A DNA stretch of 42,879 nucleotides, from positions 1 through 42,879 of the forward strand of contig USGM01000011.1 in assembly GCA_900554205.1 (NCBI GenBank), given 5' to 3'. Of the stretch, positions 31,691 to 39,562 are shown piece by piece. Within the stretch, counting starts at the first letter, position 1, and the number at the start of each line of letters is the position of its first letter. Origin of the DNA: an uncultured Lachnospiraceae bacterium. Its GTDB lineage: Bacteria > Bacillota > Clostridia > Lachnospirales > Lachnospiraceae. The notes beneath the pieces are model-generated. The model saw only the letters and a program-made list of their open reading frames with translations. It had not been told where the DNA came from and did not search any database. A program made the position numbers and the translations under genes.

Positions 31691-32869
31691 ATGTTTACAG
31701 CTTTTTTGATAAAGTATGCAGAAATTGCAATCAAGGGGAAGAACCGGTATCTGTTTGAGGATGCCCTCGTCCACCAGATGAAGATTGCATTGAAAAAGTG
31801 CGAGGGAAAATTTCTGATCACGAAGACACAGGGACGTATCTTTGTGGAGGCGGAGGGTGAATTTGACTACGAGGAGACGGTGGATGCGCTCCAGCATGTC
31901 TTCGGTATTGTGGGAATCTGCCCGATGATCTACGTCGAGGACGAAGGCTTCGAGAAGCTCTGCGAGACCGTGGTGAACTATGTAGATCAGGTATATCCCG
32001 ACAAGAATAAGACCTTCAAGGTACATTGCAGACGTGCGCGCAAGAATTATCCCAAGGAGTCCATGGAAATCAACGCGGATCTTGGCGAGGTGCTGCTGAA
32101 TGCGTACCCGGAGCTGCGCGTGGATGTGCATGAGCCGGAGATTCTTTTGAATGTGGAAATCCGTGAAAAAATCTATATTTATTCCGAGATTATCCCCGGC
32201 CCCGGTGGAATGCCTGTGGGAACGGGCGGCAAGGCGATGCTGCTTCTGTCAGGTGGAATTGATTCCCCGGTGGCGGGTTATATGATCGCCAAGAGAGGCG
32301 TAAAGATTGATGCGGTTTACTTCCATGCACCGCCCTATACCAGTGAGCGTGCAAAGCAGAAGGTGGTCGATCTTGCGAAGATCGTTTCCAAATATACGGG
32401 GCCGATTTACCTGCATGTCATTAATTTCACCGACATTCAGCTCTATATTTACGAAAAGTGCCCACATGAGGAGCTGACGATCATCATGCGCCGCTATATG
32501 ATGCGGATCGCAGAGCACATTGCAAAGGAGACGGGATGTCTCGGACTGATTACGGGGGAGAGCCTCGGACAGGTGGCATCCCAGACAATGGGATCACTGG
32601 TTGCGACCAACGAGGTCTGCGAGCTGCCGGTATACCGCCCACTGATTGGATTTGACAAGGAAGAAATTGTGGCCGTCTCCAAGAAGATCGATACCTTTGA
32701 GACATCGATCCTGCCGTTTGAGGATTGCTGCACAATATTTGTGGCAAAGCATCCTGTGACGAAGCCGAATCTGAATATTATCCGGAAGCATGAGCATAAT
32801 CTGGATGAGAAAATCGAGGAGCTGGTAAAGACGGCGCTCGAGACAGATGAACTGATCATAGTAGAGTAA
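31691..32869 (+). CDS. thiI: tRNA 4-thiouridine synthase ThiI
   Basis: In 392 residues it has an N-terminal ferredoxin-like and THUMP domain (LIKYAEIAIKGKNRYLFEDAL, FKVHCRRARKNYPKES, VDVHEPEILLNVEI). A PP-loop adenylation domain follows (LLLSGGIDSPVAGYM near residue 190, and GESLGQVASQTMGSL). It lacks the C-terminal rhodanese domain of the E. coli enzyme, as is normal for Firmicutes; persulfide should come directly from the adjacent desulfurase. It makes s4U at position 8 of tRNA. A terminator at 32886-32921 lies between it and the convergent HPr gene. Confidence 0.96.
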   Translation: MFTAFLIKYAEIAIKGKNRYLFEDALVHQMKIALKKCEGKFLITKTQGRIFVEAEGEFDYEETVDALQHVFGIVGICPMIYVEDEGFEKLCETVVNYVDQVYPDKNKTFKVHCRRARKNYPKESMEINADLGEVLLNAYPELRVDVHEPEILLNVEIREKIYIYSEIIPGPGGMPVGTGGKAMLLLSGGIDSPVAGYMIAKRGVKIDAVYFHAPPYTSERAKQKVVDLAKIVSKYTGPIYLHVINFTDIQLYIYEKCPHEELTIIMRRYMMRIAEHIAKETGCLGLITGESLGQVASQTMGSLVATNEVCELPVYRPLIGFDKEEIVAVSKKIDTFETSILPFEDCCTIFVAKHPVTKPNLNIIRKHEHNLDEKIEELVKTALETDELIIVE

Positions 32870-32885
32870 GTAAAGAAAGACAAAA

Positions 32886-32930
32886 AGAAAGCTCCAAAGT
32901 GATTGCGTCCTTCGGAGCTTTTCTTGTTTT
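32886..32930. terminator. Bidirectional terminator between thiI and the HPr-like gene
   Basis: AAAGCTCC (32888-32895) and GGAGCTTT (32914-32921) pair, with an inner AAG/CTT. T-rich tracts follow on both strands (TTTTCTTGTTTT right, TTTCTTTTTG left). Confidence 0.75.
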
Positions 32931-32962
32931 CTTACGTTGTTCCGGTACTATGTACCGCAGAA

Positions 32963-33193
32963 TTAAACGATGTAAGGCTTCAGAACGTTCAGAACTTCCT
33001 CAGCGCCATCCTCTGCATGAATGTTCAGATCGATAGGCTTGGAGAGATCCAGACTGAAGATACCCATAATGGACTTTGCATCGATAACGTATCTGCCGGA
33101 TACAAGGTCGAAATCATAGTCAAACTTTGTGATATCATTTACAAAGGATTTTACTTTGTCAATGGAATTTAAAGAAATCTGTACTGTCTTCAT
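32963..33193 (-). CDS. HPr-like protein without the catalytic histidine (Crh-like)
   Basis: The 76-residue protein follows the HPr fold pattern, and the regulatory Ser-46 segment is intact (DAKSIMGIFSLDLS). The His-15 segment of true HPr (GIHARPA) is instead SIDKVKS, with Asp at the histidine position and no Arg-17. It cannot therefore carry phosphate from PEP in the sugar PTS. By analogy with Bacillus Crh it may act as a seryl-phosphorylated co-regulator of carbon catabolite repression (inference). The start at 33193 has AAGGAGG upstream; a start nine codons earlier has none. It has its own strong promoter and terminator. Confidence 0.88.
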   Translation of the reverse strand: MKTVQISLNSIDKVKSFVNDITKFDYDFDLVSGRYVIDAKSIMGIFSLDLSKPIDLNIHAEDGAEEVLNVLKPYIV

Positions 33194-33233
33194 GGCTTTT
33201 ACCTCCTTAATCGGTGTCATACCTTCTGCTTAC

Positions 33234-33262
33234 ATATTAAGGGCAAAGGGGATAAAAGTCAA
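33234..33262 (-). promoter_or_regulatory. Promoter of the HPr-like gene
   Basis: On the minus strand TTGACT (33262-33257), 17 bases, TAATAT (33239-33234), 41 bases before the start codon. Confidence 0.8.
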
Positions 33263-33295
33263 GGATAAAACAATACAAAAATAGCGAGGAATCAT

Positions 33296-34666
33296 ATGAA
33301 AAGTGTAGCATTACACAATCTGGGCTGCAAGGTAAATTCCTATGAGATAGAAGTTATGCAGCAAAAGCTACAAGAAAGCGGATATAGCATTGTGCCATTT
33401 GACAGCATGGCGGACATCTATATTGTAAATACATGCACGGTGACAAACATTGCCGACAGAAAGAGCAGACAGATGCTGCACCGGGCAAAGCAGCTGAACC
33501 CAAAGGCGGTCGTCGTCGCTGTCGGATGCTATGTCCAGACCGGAAGAGAGGCACTTGAGAAGGACGAGAGCATAGACCTGTGCGTGGGCAATAACCGCAA
33601 GAAGGACATTGTGGACATCCTTGAGGAATATTTCAGGGAACATCCGGACGGGGGGAGCGACGTGTCCAAGACCCTCTGCGGCACAACAGTTCTGGACATC
33701 AATCACACCGACGAATATGAGGAGATGCAGCTGCGCCAGACGGCGGAGCACACGCGTGCTTACATTAAGATTCAGGACGGCTGCAACCAGTTCTGTACCT
33801 ACTGTGCGATTCCCTATGCAAGAGGCAGGGTGCGCAGCCGGAGGGCGGAGGATGTCATGGCGGAGGTGCGCGGCATGGTCGCCGCGGGCTTTAATGAGAT
33901 CGTCCTGACAGGCATTCATATCAGCTCCTATGGACTGGACTTCGAGAATAGAAATTACACCGGAACCAGCAGACTGATCGAGCTCACGGAGCAGCTTCAT
34001 GAGATAGAAGGGCTGGAGAGGATACGTCTCGGCTCCCTCGAACCGAGGATCATCACGGAGGACACGGCGAAGCGGCTGTCTGCGCTTCCAAAGCTCTGCC
34101 CTCACTTCCATCTGTCGTTGCAGAGCGGCTGTGATGCAACGCTGCGGCGTATGAACCGACATTATACCACGAAAGAATATGCGGAGAGCGTGGCATTGCT
34201 CAGAAGTGTATTTGAGCATCCGGCGATCACGACGGATGTCATTGTTGGCTTCCCGGGCGAGACAGAGGAGGAGTTCGACCGGACAAAGGCTTTTCTGGAC
34301 GAGATCGGCTTCTTTGAAATGCATATTTTCAAGTATTCCAAGCGTGCGGGAACAAGGGCGGCGGTCATGCCGGATCAGGTATCAAATCTGCTGAAAACAA
34401 AGCGCAGTGAGGAACTGTTCGCACTGGAGCAGAAGCATTCCGTGGAGTTCCGGGCCTACTATGTCGGCAGGGAGGTCGAAGTGCTTCTGGAAGAGGAGAA
34501 GGAAGTGGACGGAACGCGCTATATGCTGGGGCATACAAGGGACTATGTAAAGGTGGCGCTCCCGGCTGGCGAACGCGCCGGTGAACTGCAGAGCAACAGG
34601 GTTGTCCGCTGCATTGCACAGGGCTTTCTCACGGATGAGATCCTGCTTGGGGAGCTTTGCTCTTGA
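33296..34666 (+). CDS. mtaB: tRNA t6A37 methylthiotransferase MtaB
   Basis: The 456-residue enzyme has the MiaB/MtaB layout. An N-terminal UPF0004 domain holds three cysteines (NLGCKVNSYE, IVNTCTVTNIADRKSRQ, AVGCYVQ). A radical-SAM centre CNQFCTYCAIPYARGRVRSR follows, then ETEEEFDRT and a TRAM domain at the end (EVEVLLEEEK, RDYVKVALPAGE). It adds methylthio to t6A37 in tRNAs reading ANN codons, improving decoding. GAGGAA precedes the ATG. It is divergent from the HPr-like gene. A promoter for the next operon overlaps its stop codon. Confidence 0.96.
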   Translation: MKSVALHNLGCKVNSYEIEVMQQKLQESGYSIVPFDSMADIYIVNTCTVTNIADRKSRQMLHRAKQLNPKAVVVAVGCYVQTGREALEKDESIDLCVGNNRKKDIVDILEEYFREHPDGGSDVSKTLCGTTVLDINHTDEYEEMQLRQTAEHTRAYIKIQDGCNQFCTYCAIPYARGRVRSRRAEDVMAEVRGMVAAGFNEIVLTGIHISSYGLDFENRNYTGTSRLIELTEQLHEIEGLERIRLGSLEPRIITEDTAKRLSALPKLCPHFHLSLQSGCDATLRRMNRHYTTKEYAESVALLRSVFEHPAITTDVIVGFPGETEEEFDRTKAFLDEIGFFEMHIFKYSKRAGTRAAVMPDQVSNLLKTKRSEELFALEQKHSVEFRAYYVGREVEVLLEEEKEVDGTRYMLGHTRDYVKVALPAGERAGELQSNRVVRCIAQGFLTDEILLGELCS

Positions 34667-34691
34667 ATTTTGAAAATAAATGCGGTAAGAT
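34663..34691 (+). promoter_or_regulatory. Promoter of the ireB-ruvX-fur-rnj operon
   Basis: TTGAAT (34663-34668, over the mtaB stop), 17 bases, TAAGAT (34686-34691). Confidence 0.7.
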
Positions 34692-34744
34692 AAAGGATAA
34701 CCGAGGCATTTGGACATGGAGGAAGGCAGGAACGAGGGGAAGCT

Positions 34745-35008
34745 ATGCAGGACTTAGGAAATACACAATACTTCAAGGTGGAGACAGAACCTGAGACCGG
34801 AGTGAAGCTGGTACTTTCTACCGTATATGAGGCACTGACGGAAAAGGGTTATAATCCGGTGAATCAGATCGTGGGTTATATCATGAGCGGGGACCCGACT
34901 TATATCACCAGCCATAAGAACGCCCGCAGCCTGATTATGAAGGTAGAGAGAGACGAGCTGGTGGAAGAGCTGCTGACGGAGTATATCCGTACCAAAAACT
35001 GGAAATAA
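34745..35008 (+). CDS. ireB: IreB family regulatory phosphoprotein (formerly DUF965)
   Basis: At 87 residues this matches the small, well-conserved IreB/YrzL family: NTQYFKVETEPETGVKLVL with clustered Thr residues near the N-terminus, VYEALTEKGYNPVNQIVGY, SGDPTYITSHKNARSLI and ELVEELLTEYI. In Enterococcus IreB is a substrate of the membrane kinase IreK and restrains cephalosporin resistance; a related role is plausible here. The gene leads the conserved ireB-ruvX-DUF1292 trio. GAGGGGAAG precedes the ATG. Confidence 0.93.
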   Translation: MQDLGNTQYFKVETEPETGVKLVLSTVYEALTEKGYNPVNQIVGYIMSGDPTYITSHKNARSLIMKVERDELVEELLTEYIRTKNWK

Positions 35009-35049
35009 TTATTACAAGAGACCAAGCGGAAGAAGGACGGAGGAATCCC

Positions 35050-35484
35050 ATGCGTATAATGGGTTTGGATTTTGGATCGAAGACGGTGGGTGTCGCGGTG
35101 AGTGACAGCCTGCTTATGACTGCTCAGGGCGTGGAGATTATCCGGCGTAAGGAAGAGAATAAGCTGCGTCAGACACTGGCGCGGATCGAGGAACTGATCG
35201 TTGAGTATGAGGTGGGAGAGATTGTGCTCGGCCTGCCGAAGAATATGAATGCAACTGAGGGCATAAGGGTAGAGCTGACGCTCGAGTTCAAGGACAAGCT
35301 GGAGCGCCGTACAGGTCTGCCTGTCCATATGTGGGATGAGAGACTTACGACAGTCGCTGCGGATAAGACCATGATGGAAGCGGGTATCCGCAGGGAAAAC
35401 AGAAAAGAATACGTTGACATGATTGCTGCGTCCCTGATTTTACAGGGGTATCTTGACAGACGCAGTATGGAAAAACAGGAGTAA
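35050..35484 (+). CDS. ruvX: RuvX/YqgF Holliday-junction resolvase-like nuclease
   Basis: The 144-residue RNase-H-fold protein has MRIMGLDFGSKTVGVAVSD at the start (first catalytic Asp), IVLGLPKNMNATEG and WDERLTTVAADKTM (conserved Asp/Glu), and YVDMIAASLILQGYLD near the end (last catalytic Asp). YqgF family members process the 5' end of pre-16S rRNA and were first proposed as resolvases. GGAGG stands before the ATG. It is 41 bases after ireB, the usual order. Confidence 0.95.
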   Translation: MRIMGLDFGSKTVGVAVSDSLLMTAQGVEIIRRKEENKLRQTLARIEELIVEYEVGEIVLGLPKNMNATEGIRVELTLEFKDKLERRTGLPVHMWDERLTTVAADKTMMEAGIRRENRKEYVDMIAASLILQGYLDRRSMEKQE

Positions 35485-35487
35485 TTT

Positions 35488-35757
35488 ATGGCAAAGCTGG
35501 AAAAGATCACGTTCCGTCCCGACGGCGAGGAACCTGTAGAATTTTATGTGCTGGAGCAGACAAGAATCGGCGGGGTGAACTATATCCTCGTGACGGATGT
35601 GGAAGAGGGCGACGGGGATGCCCTGATCCTGAAGGATCTCTCCGAGGACGGTGATGAGGAGGGCATCTTCAGCATTGTTTCCGAGGATGAGGAGCTTTCA
35701 GCGGTCGCCGGGGTATTCCAGAACATGCTGGATGACATTACGTTCACTGAGACGTAA
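35488..35757 (+). CDS. DUF1292-family (YrzB-like) protein
   Basis: The 89-residue acidic protein matches the YrzB/DUF1292 family: KITFRPDGEEPVEFYVLEQT, GVNYILVTDVEEGDGDALI and a C-terminal VAGVFQNMLDDITF. Function is unknown. It begins three bases after the ruvX stop with ACAGGAG as SD inside ruvX, so translation is probably coupled. The place right after ruvX is conserved throughout Firmicutes. Confidence 0.92.
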   Translation: MAKLEKITFRPDGEEPVEFYVLEQTRIGGVNYILVTDVEEGDGDALILKDLSEDGDEEGIFSIVSEDEELSAVAGVFQNMLDDITFTET

Positions 35758-35770
35758 ACGGGGTTACGAT

Positions 35771-36241
35771 ATGGCAGTTGACAGAGAAGAGGTCAAAAAA
35801 CTTTTGCGGGAAAGAGGTCTTAAAGTCACCAGACAGAGGATCATGGTTCTGGAGGCGATAGCGTCCTGCCCGGAGGAGCACCTGACTGCCGAGGAAATAT
35901 TTGAGCTAGTAAAAGTAGACTGTCCGGAAATCGGGCTGGCTACTGTTTATAGAACAATACAGCTGCTGAGTGAGCTGCGACTGATCGACCGGATCAGCTT
36001 TGATGATGGTTTTGTGCGTTACGAGATGGGGAGCGCTCCTAACCAGAGGCAAAAGCACCATCATCACCACCTGATCTGTATGAAATGCGGGAAAGTGATC
36101 TCCTTTCAGGATGACCTGCTGGAGGGACTGGAAACGAAGATCGCTGAAACCACCGGGTTTCATGTTGTGGATCATGAGGTCAAGCTCTACGGCTACTGTG
36201 TAGAATGTGGAGGAAATTTAATTGAAGAAAAAAGTGAATAA
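35771..36241 (+). CDS. Fur-family metal-responsive transcription regulator
   Basis: The 156-residue protein has an N-terminal winged helix (GLKVTRQRIMVLEAIAS, AEEIFELVKV, GLATVYRTIQLLSELRLID) and a dimer domain with metal sites: a run of five histidines after QRQK, then CMKCGK and CVECGG, which should bind structural zinc. It could be Fur, Zur or PerR; no feature decides. ATG 35771 follows DUF1292 by 13 bases with a weak GGGG SD. Its 3' end overlaps the RNase J start by 20 bases in another frame. Confidence 0.92.
   Translation: MAVDREEVKKLLRERGLKVTRQRIMVLEAIASCPEEHLTAEEIFELVKVDCPEIGLATVYRTIQLLSELRLIDRISFDDGFVRYEMGSAPNQRQKHHHHHLICMKCGKVISFQDDLLEGLETKIAETTGFHVVDHEVKLYGYCVECGGNLIEEKSE
36209..36224 (+). 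promoter_or_regulatory. Shine-Dalgarno and TTG start of RNase J inside fur
   Basis: GGAGG (36209-36213) lies eight bases before TTG (36222-36224), both within the fur reading frame. No ATG with an SD exists at the start of the homologous protein. A TTG initiation with translational coupling to fur is therefore the best reading. Confidence 0.75.
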
Positions 36242-37895
36242 CAGTGGTTCCAAGCTGAAAGTGATCCCTTTGGGTGGGCTGGAACAGATTGGCATGAACA
36301 TTACTGCCTTTGAATACGAAGACAGTATTGTTGTGGTGGATTGTGGCCTATCGTTCCCGGCGGACGACATGCTGGGAATTGATCTTGTCATTCCCGATGT
36401 GACCTATCTGAAGGACAACATCGACAGGGTCAAGGCATTCGTCATTACGCACGGACATGAGGATCATATCGGCGCGCTTCCCTATGTGCTCCGCGAGGTC
36501 AATGTGCCGATCTATGCGACAAGGCTGACCATGGGAATTATCGAGAATAAGCTGAAGGAACATAATCTGATTAAAGGCACAAAGCGCAAGGTGGTAAAGT
36601 TCGGGCAGTCCATCAACCTCGGACAGCTGCGCGTGGAATTTATCCGGACGAATCACAGTATCGTGGATGCCGCCGCTCTGGCGATTTATTCACCGGCGGG
36701 TGTTGTTGTCCACACCGGAGACTTTAAGGTAGACTACACACCGGTATTCGGTGATGCCATTGATCTGCAAAGGTTTGCGGAGCTCGGCAGAAAGGGAGTT
36801 CTCGCATTGATGTGCGATTCCACGAACGCGGAGCGACCCGGCTTTACACCGTCCGAGAAGACAGTGGGTAAGACCTTTGACAATCTGTTTGAAGAACATA
36901 AAAATACCAGAATCTTTGTTGCAACCTTTGCGTCCAATGTCGACCGCGTGCAGCAGATCATCAATACCGCCTATAAGTTCGGCAAGAAGGTCTGCGTGGA
37001 GGGGCGCAGCATGGTAAGCATCATCGAGACTGCGAGAAATCTGGAATGCATCAAGATTCCGGACAACACGCTGATCGAGATAGATCAGCTGAAGAACTAC
37101 CCGGATGAACAGCAGGTCATCATCACGACGGGAAGTCAGGGAGAGAGCATGGCGGCGCTCAGCAGAATGGCGAACGGCATGCACCGCAAGATTACAATCG
37201 GCGCGGGAGATACCGTTATCTTCTCCTCAAACCCGATACCCGGAAACGAGAAATCCGTCACAAAGGTCATCAATGAGCTGCTCCGCAAGGGTGCGGACGT
37301 TATTTTCCAGGATGCCCATGTGTCGGGACATGCCTGTCAGGAGGAGATCAAGCTGATCTATACGCTTGTGCAGCCGAAGTACGCGATTCCGGTTCACGGC
37401 GAGTACAAGCATCTGAAGGCACAGGCGAAGATTGCGCAGAGTCTTGGCATTGATAAGGAAAATATCTTCCTCCTCTCTTCGGGTGATATTATAGAGCTGG
37501 ACGAGAACAGCGCGAAGGTGACGGGCAAGGCGCCCACCGGAGCAATTCTGGTTGACGGACTTGGCGTCGGTGATGTCGGGAATGTGGTACTTCGGGATCG
37601 CCAGCACCTTGCGGAGGACGGCATCATGATCGTTGTCATGAGTCTCGACCGCTACAGCGGACAGCTGGTGGCAGGGCCGGACATTGTGTCCAGAGGCTTT
37701 GTCTATGTGAAGGAATCCGATGAGCTGATCGAGGAGGCGCGCCATACCGTCGATGATGCATTGCAGAAATGCCTCGACAAGGGAGTTACCGACTGGGGCA
37801 AGCTTAAAAATGTTACGAAGGATGCGCTCAGCGACTATGTCTGGAAAAAGACCAAGCGCCGCCCGATGATCCTCCCGATCATCATGGAGGTCTAA
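36222..37895 (+). CDS. Ribonuclease J
   Basis: The 557-residue protein belongs to the beta-CASP metallo-beta-lactamase family. It has the catalytic HGHEDHIGALPYVL, LDFKVDYTP-type HTGDFKVDYTPVFG, the beta-CASP part (TTGSQGESMAALSRMANG, SSNPIPGNEKSVTKVINEL, VSGHACQEEIKLI) and PVHGEYKHLKAQA. The C-terminus RRPMILPIIMEV is the family's normal end. RNase J is both a 5'-3' exonuclease and an endonuclease in mRNA decay and 16S rRNA maturation. The start is TTG, set by an SD inside fur. The gene ends at the left arm of a palindromic element and is followed by ylbF, which works with RNase Y. Confidence 0.96.
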   Translation: MKKKVNNSGSKLKVIPLGGLEQIGMNITAFEYEDSIVVVDCGLSFPADDMLGIDLVIPDVTYLKDNIDRVKAFVITHGHEDHIGALPYVLREVNVPIYATRLTMGIIENKLKEHNLIKGTKRKVVKFGQSINLGQLRVEFIRTNHSIVDAAALAIYSPAGVVVHTGDFKVDYTPVFGDAIDLQRFAELGRKGVLALMCDSTNAERPGFTPSEKTVGKTFDNLFEEHKNTRIFVATFASNVDRVQQIINTAYKFGKKVCVEGRSMVSIIETARNLECIKIPDNTLIEIDQLKNYPDEQQVIITTGSQGESMAALSRMANGMHRKITIGAGDTVIFSSNPIPGNEKSVTKVINELLRKGADVIFQDAHVSGHACQEEIKLIYTLVQPKYAIPVHGEYKHLKAQAKIAQSLGIDKENIFLLSSGDIIELDENSAKVTGKAPTGAILVDGLGVGDVGNVVLRDRQHLAEDGIMIVVMSLDRYSGQLVAGPDIVSRGFVYVKESDELIEEARHTVDDALQKCLDKGVTDWGKLKNVTKDALSDYVWKKTKRRPMILPIIMEV

Positions 37896-38035
37896 TGAGC
37901 CATGCTGTGTGGCTCCAAGCTACCGCCGGGGAGCTTGCTCACCGGCGACAGCTTGGAGCGCACACACAATACGGCGAAGCCGTGCTCACGAGATGAAGCG
38001 CGCAGCGCGGAATCGAGGGAGGCAAGGCTCATTAG
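37892..38035. repeat. MITE-like palindromic element between rnj and ylbF
   Basis: Terminal inverted repeats CTAATGAGCC (37892-37901) and GGCTCATTAG (38026-38035) bound 144 bases. Inside, a long hairpin pairs TGTGTG/CACACA, CTCCAAGCT/AGCTTGGAG and CGCCGG/CCGGCG (37906-37966), with a 12-base loop. A second hairpin ACGGC-GAA-GCCGT follows (37971-37983). There is no T-run, so it is not a terminator. The left arm contains the rnj stop codon. Non-coding, palindromic and bounded by TA steps, it looks like a miniature transposable element or a dispersed structured repeat; a search for other copies would decide. Confidence 0.6.
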
Positions 38036-38075
38036 CTCAGGATATATTACTTGCAGCGCGGAATCGAAGGAGGCA
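38002..38075 (+). repeat. 23-bp direct repeat, second copy holds the ylbF ribosome-binding site
   Basis: A 23-base unit at 38002-38024 (GCAGCGCGGAATCGAGGGAG then GCA) recurs at 38053-38075 with one G-to-A change. The copies are 51 bases apart. The second copy contains the GGAGG that serves as SD for ylbF. Confidence 0.85.
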
Positions 38076-38083
38076 GAATTTAT

Positions 38084-38404
38084 ATGAACACCATGGAACA
38101 GGCGACGGACGACCTCATAGAGGCGATCCTGCAGAGCGAGGAATACCTGACCTATCAGGCGGAGCTCGCCAGACTGTCCGAGCAGCCCGAATTAAAGGCA
38201 CAGGTTGATGAATACCGCAGACGCAATTTTGAATTTCAGTCCAGACCGGACATTGATTTTGACAAGCTGGACGCTTTCGAGAGAGAGTATGAAAGCTTTC
38301 GGGAGAGACCGGTCGTGGAGGAATTTCTTGCGGCGGAGCTTGCGTTTTGCAGAATGATGCAGGGAATCAGCCTGCATATTACCTCGGCACTGAAATTCGG
38401 TTGA
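38084..38404 (+). CDS. YlbF/YmcA-family protein
   Basis: The 106-residue all-helical protein matches the com_ylbF family: ATDDLIEAILQSEEYLTYQAE, LARLSEQPELKAQVDEYRRRNF and FLAAELAFCRMMQGISLHI. In Bacillus, YlbF, YmcA and YaaT form a complex that directs RNase Y cleavage and influences competence and sporulation. Location behind RNase J puts two RNA-decay factors side by side. The ATG at 38084 has the GGAGG of the direct repeat eight bases upstream. An upstream TTG at 38051 lies inside the repeat and is unlikely. Confidence 0.9.
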   Translation: MNTMEQATDDLIEAILQSEEYLTYQAELARLSEQPELKAQVDEYRRRNFEFQSRPDIDFDKLDAFEREYESFRERPVVEEFLAAELAFCRMMQGISLHITSALKFG

Positions 38405-38432
38405 TGCGCGAAAGCGGGGAATGGAGAAGTAT

Positions 38433-38828
38433 ATGAAATCAAGCAATTTGATCGTGGCTGTTCTGGGAGCAATCTTCAGAGTGGTCGTTGCCATTGCGGC
38501 AGTGTATATCATCTATCAGGGAGCGATTCTGTGCTATAACTACGGCTATCGCATCTTTACCGAACCCGCAGTATCGGCGGGAGAGGGCAGAACCGTGACG
38601 GTTGCCATCACGGATGATATGTCACCTAAGGAAATCGGGCAGCTGTTTGAAAACAAGGGACTCGTCCGGGATGCCAGACTGTTTATGCTTCAGTACTATC
38701 TCTCAGAGTATGTCAAAGATGTAAAGCCGGGTGTCTTCGACCTGAGCACATCTATGACGGCCGAGGAGATGATGGAGGCGATGACGGTGACAGAGGACGG
38801 GGATCAGGATCAGAGTGCCGGAGAGTAG
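38433..38828 (+). CDS. Short MltG/YceG-like membrane protein lacking the transglycosylase domain
   Basis: This 131-residue protein has an N-terminal membrane helix (VAVLGAIFRVVVAIAAVYIIYQ). One small domain follows that resembles the LysM-like N-terminal part of MltG (VTVAITDDMSPKEIGQLFENKGLV, KPGVFDLSTSMTAEEMMEAM). The catalytic domain of real MltG (over 300 residues, with its Glu) is absent. An mltG gene stands in this place upstream of trmR-trhP in Bacillus (yrrL-yrrM-yrrN/O). This may be the reduced counterpart rather than a truncation: the frame ends cleanly with a low-complexity Asp/Gln/Glu tail. ATG 38433 has a GGAGA SD; ATG 38421 is an alternative. Confidence 0.75.
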   Translation: MKSSNLIVAVLGAIFRVVVAIAAVYIIYQGAILCYNYGYRIFTEPAVSAGEGRTVTVAITDDMSPKEIGQLFENKGLVRDARLFMLQYYLSEYVKDVKPGVFDLSTSMTAEEMMEAMTVTEDGDQDQSAGE

Positions 38829-38836
38829 GAAGAACG

Positions 38837-39478
38837 ATGATTATTGATGAAAGAATGGCGACCTATATCGACTCGCTCGACAGAGGAAACACGCCTTTCC
38901 TTGATGAAATTGAAAAATATGCGCTGGAGACACAGGTGCCTGTTATACGCAAATCCATGCAGAGCCTGCTGAAATTTCTCATAGCGTTCTCAAAGCCGAA
39001 GAACATCCTGGAAGTCGGGACTGCTATCGGCTTTTCTGCGTTATTGATGCATGAGTACAGCCCGGCTGACTGCCATATCACGACGATAGAAAAATATGAA
39101 AAAAGAATTCCTATCGCAAAGGAAAACTTTGCGAAGGCGGGGGCAGAAGATAGGATTACACTTCTGGAGGGCGATGCAACCGACATACTGAAACAGCTGG
39201 AGGGCAGCTATGACCTGATCTTTATGGATGCGGCGAAGGGACAGTACATCCACTTCCTGCCGGATATCCTGCGCCTTCTGCCGCCCGGCGGACTCCTTGT
39301 GAGCGACAACGTCCTGCAGGACGGGGATATCATTGAATCCCGCTTTGCCGTGACCCGCCGCAACCGCACGATTCACGCACGCATGCGTGACTACCTGTAC
39401 GAGCTGAAGCACCACCCGCAGCTGGAGACGGTCATCCTGCCTGTCGGAGACGGCGCGACACTCAGTACGAAGGTTTGA
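38837..39478 (+). CDS. trmR: SAM-dependent O-methyltransferase, TrmR (YrrM)-like
   Basis: The 213-residue class I methyltransferase has LEVGTAIGFSALLMHEY (SAM motif I), ITTIEKYEKRIPIAKENF, LLEGDATDIL, YDLIFMDAAKGQYIHF and LLVSDNVLQDGDI. In Bacillus the YrrM homologue TrmR methylates 5-hydroxyuridine at position 34 of tRNA. The neighbouring U32 protein, whose homologues create the 5-hydroxyuridine, supports this assignment. It starts eight bases after the MltG-like gene. Without that context it would only be called an O-methyltransferase family protein. Confidence 0.88.
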   Translation: MIIDERMATYIDSLDRGNTPFLDEIEKYALETQVPVIRKSMQSLLKFLIAFSKPKNILEVGTAIGFSALLMHEYSPADCHITTIEKYEKRIPIAKENFAKAGAEDRITLLEGDATDILKQLEGSYDLIFMDAAKGQYIHFLPDILRLLPPGGLLVSDNVLQDGDIIESRFAVTRRNRTIHARMRDYLYELKHHPQLETVILPVGDGATLSTKV

Positions 39479-39562
39479 AAATTTCGGAATACAGTTGTGC
39501 AGGATGTACAACGTCACTTGCGGAGCAATTACCTGATAAAGATACCAGAAAGGATTTCTCTT

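Noticed and set aside
37902..38087. Small plus-strand open frames over the rnj-ylbF gap
   Set aside because: They read through the hairpin element with no SD and no resemblance to a protein family.
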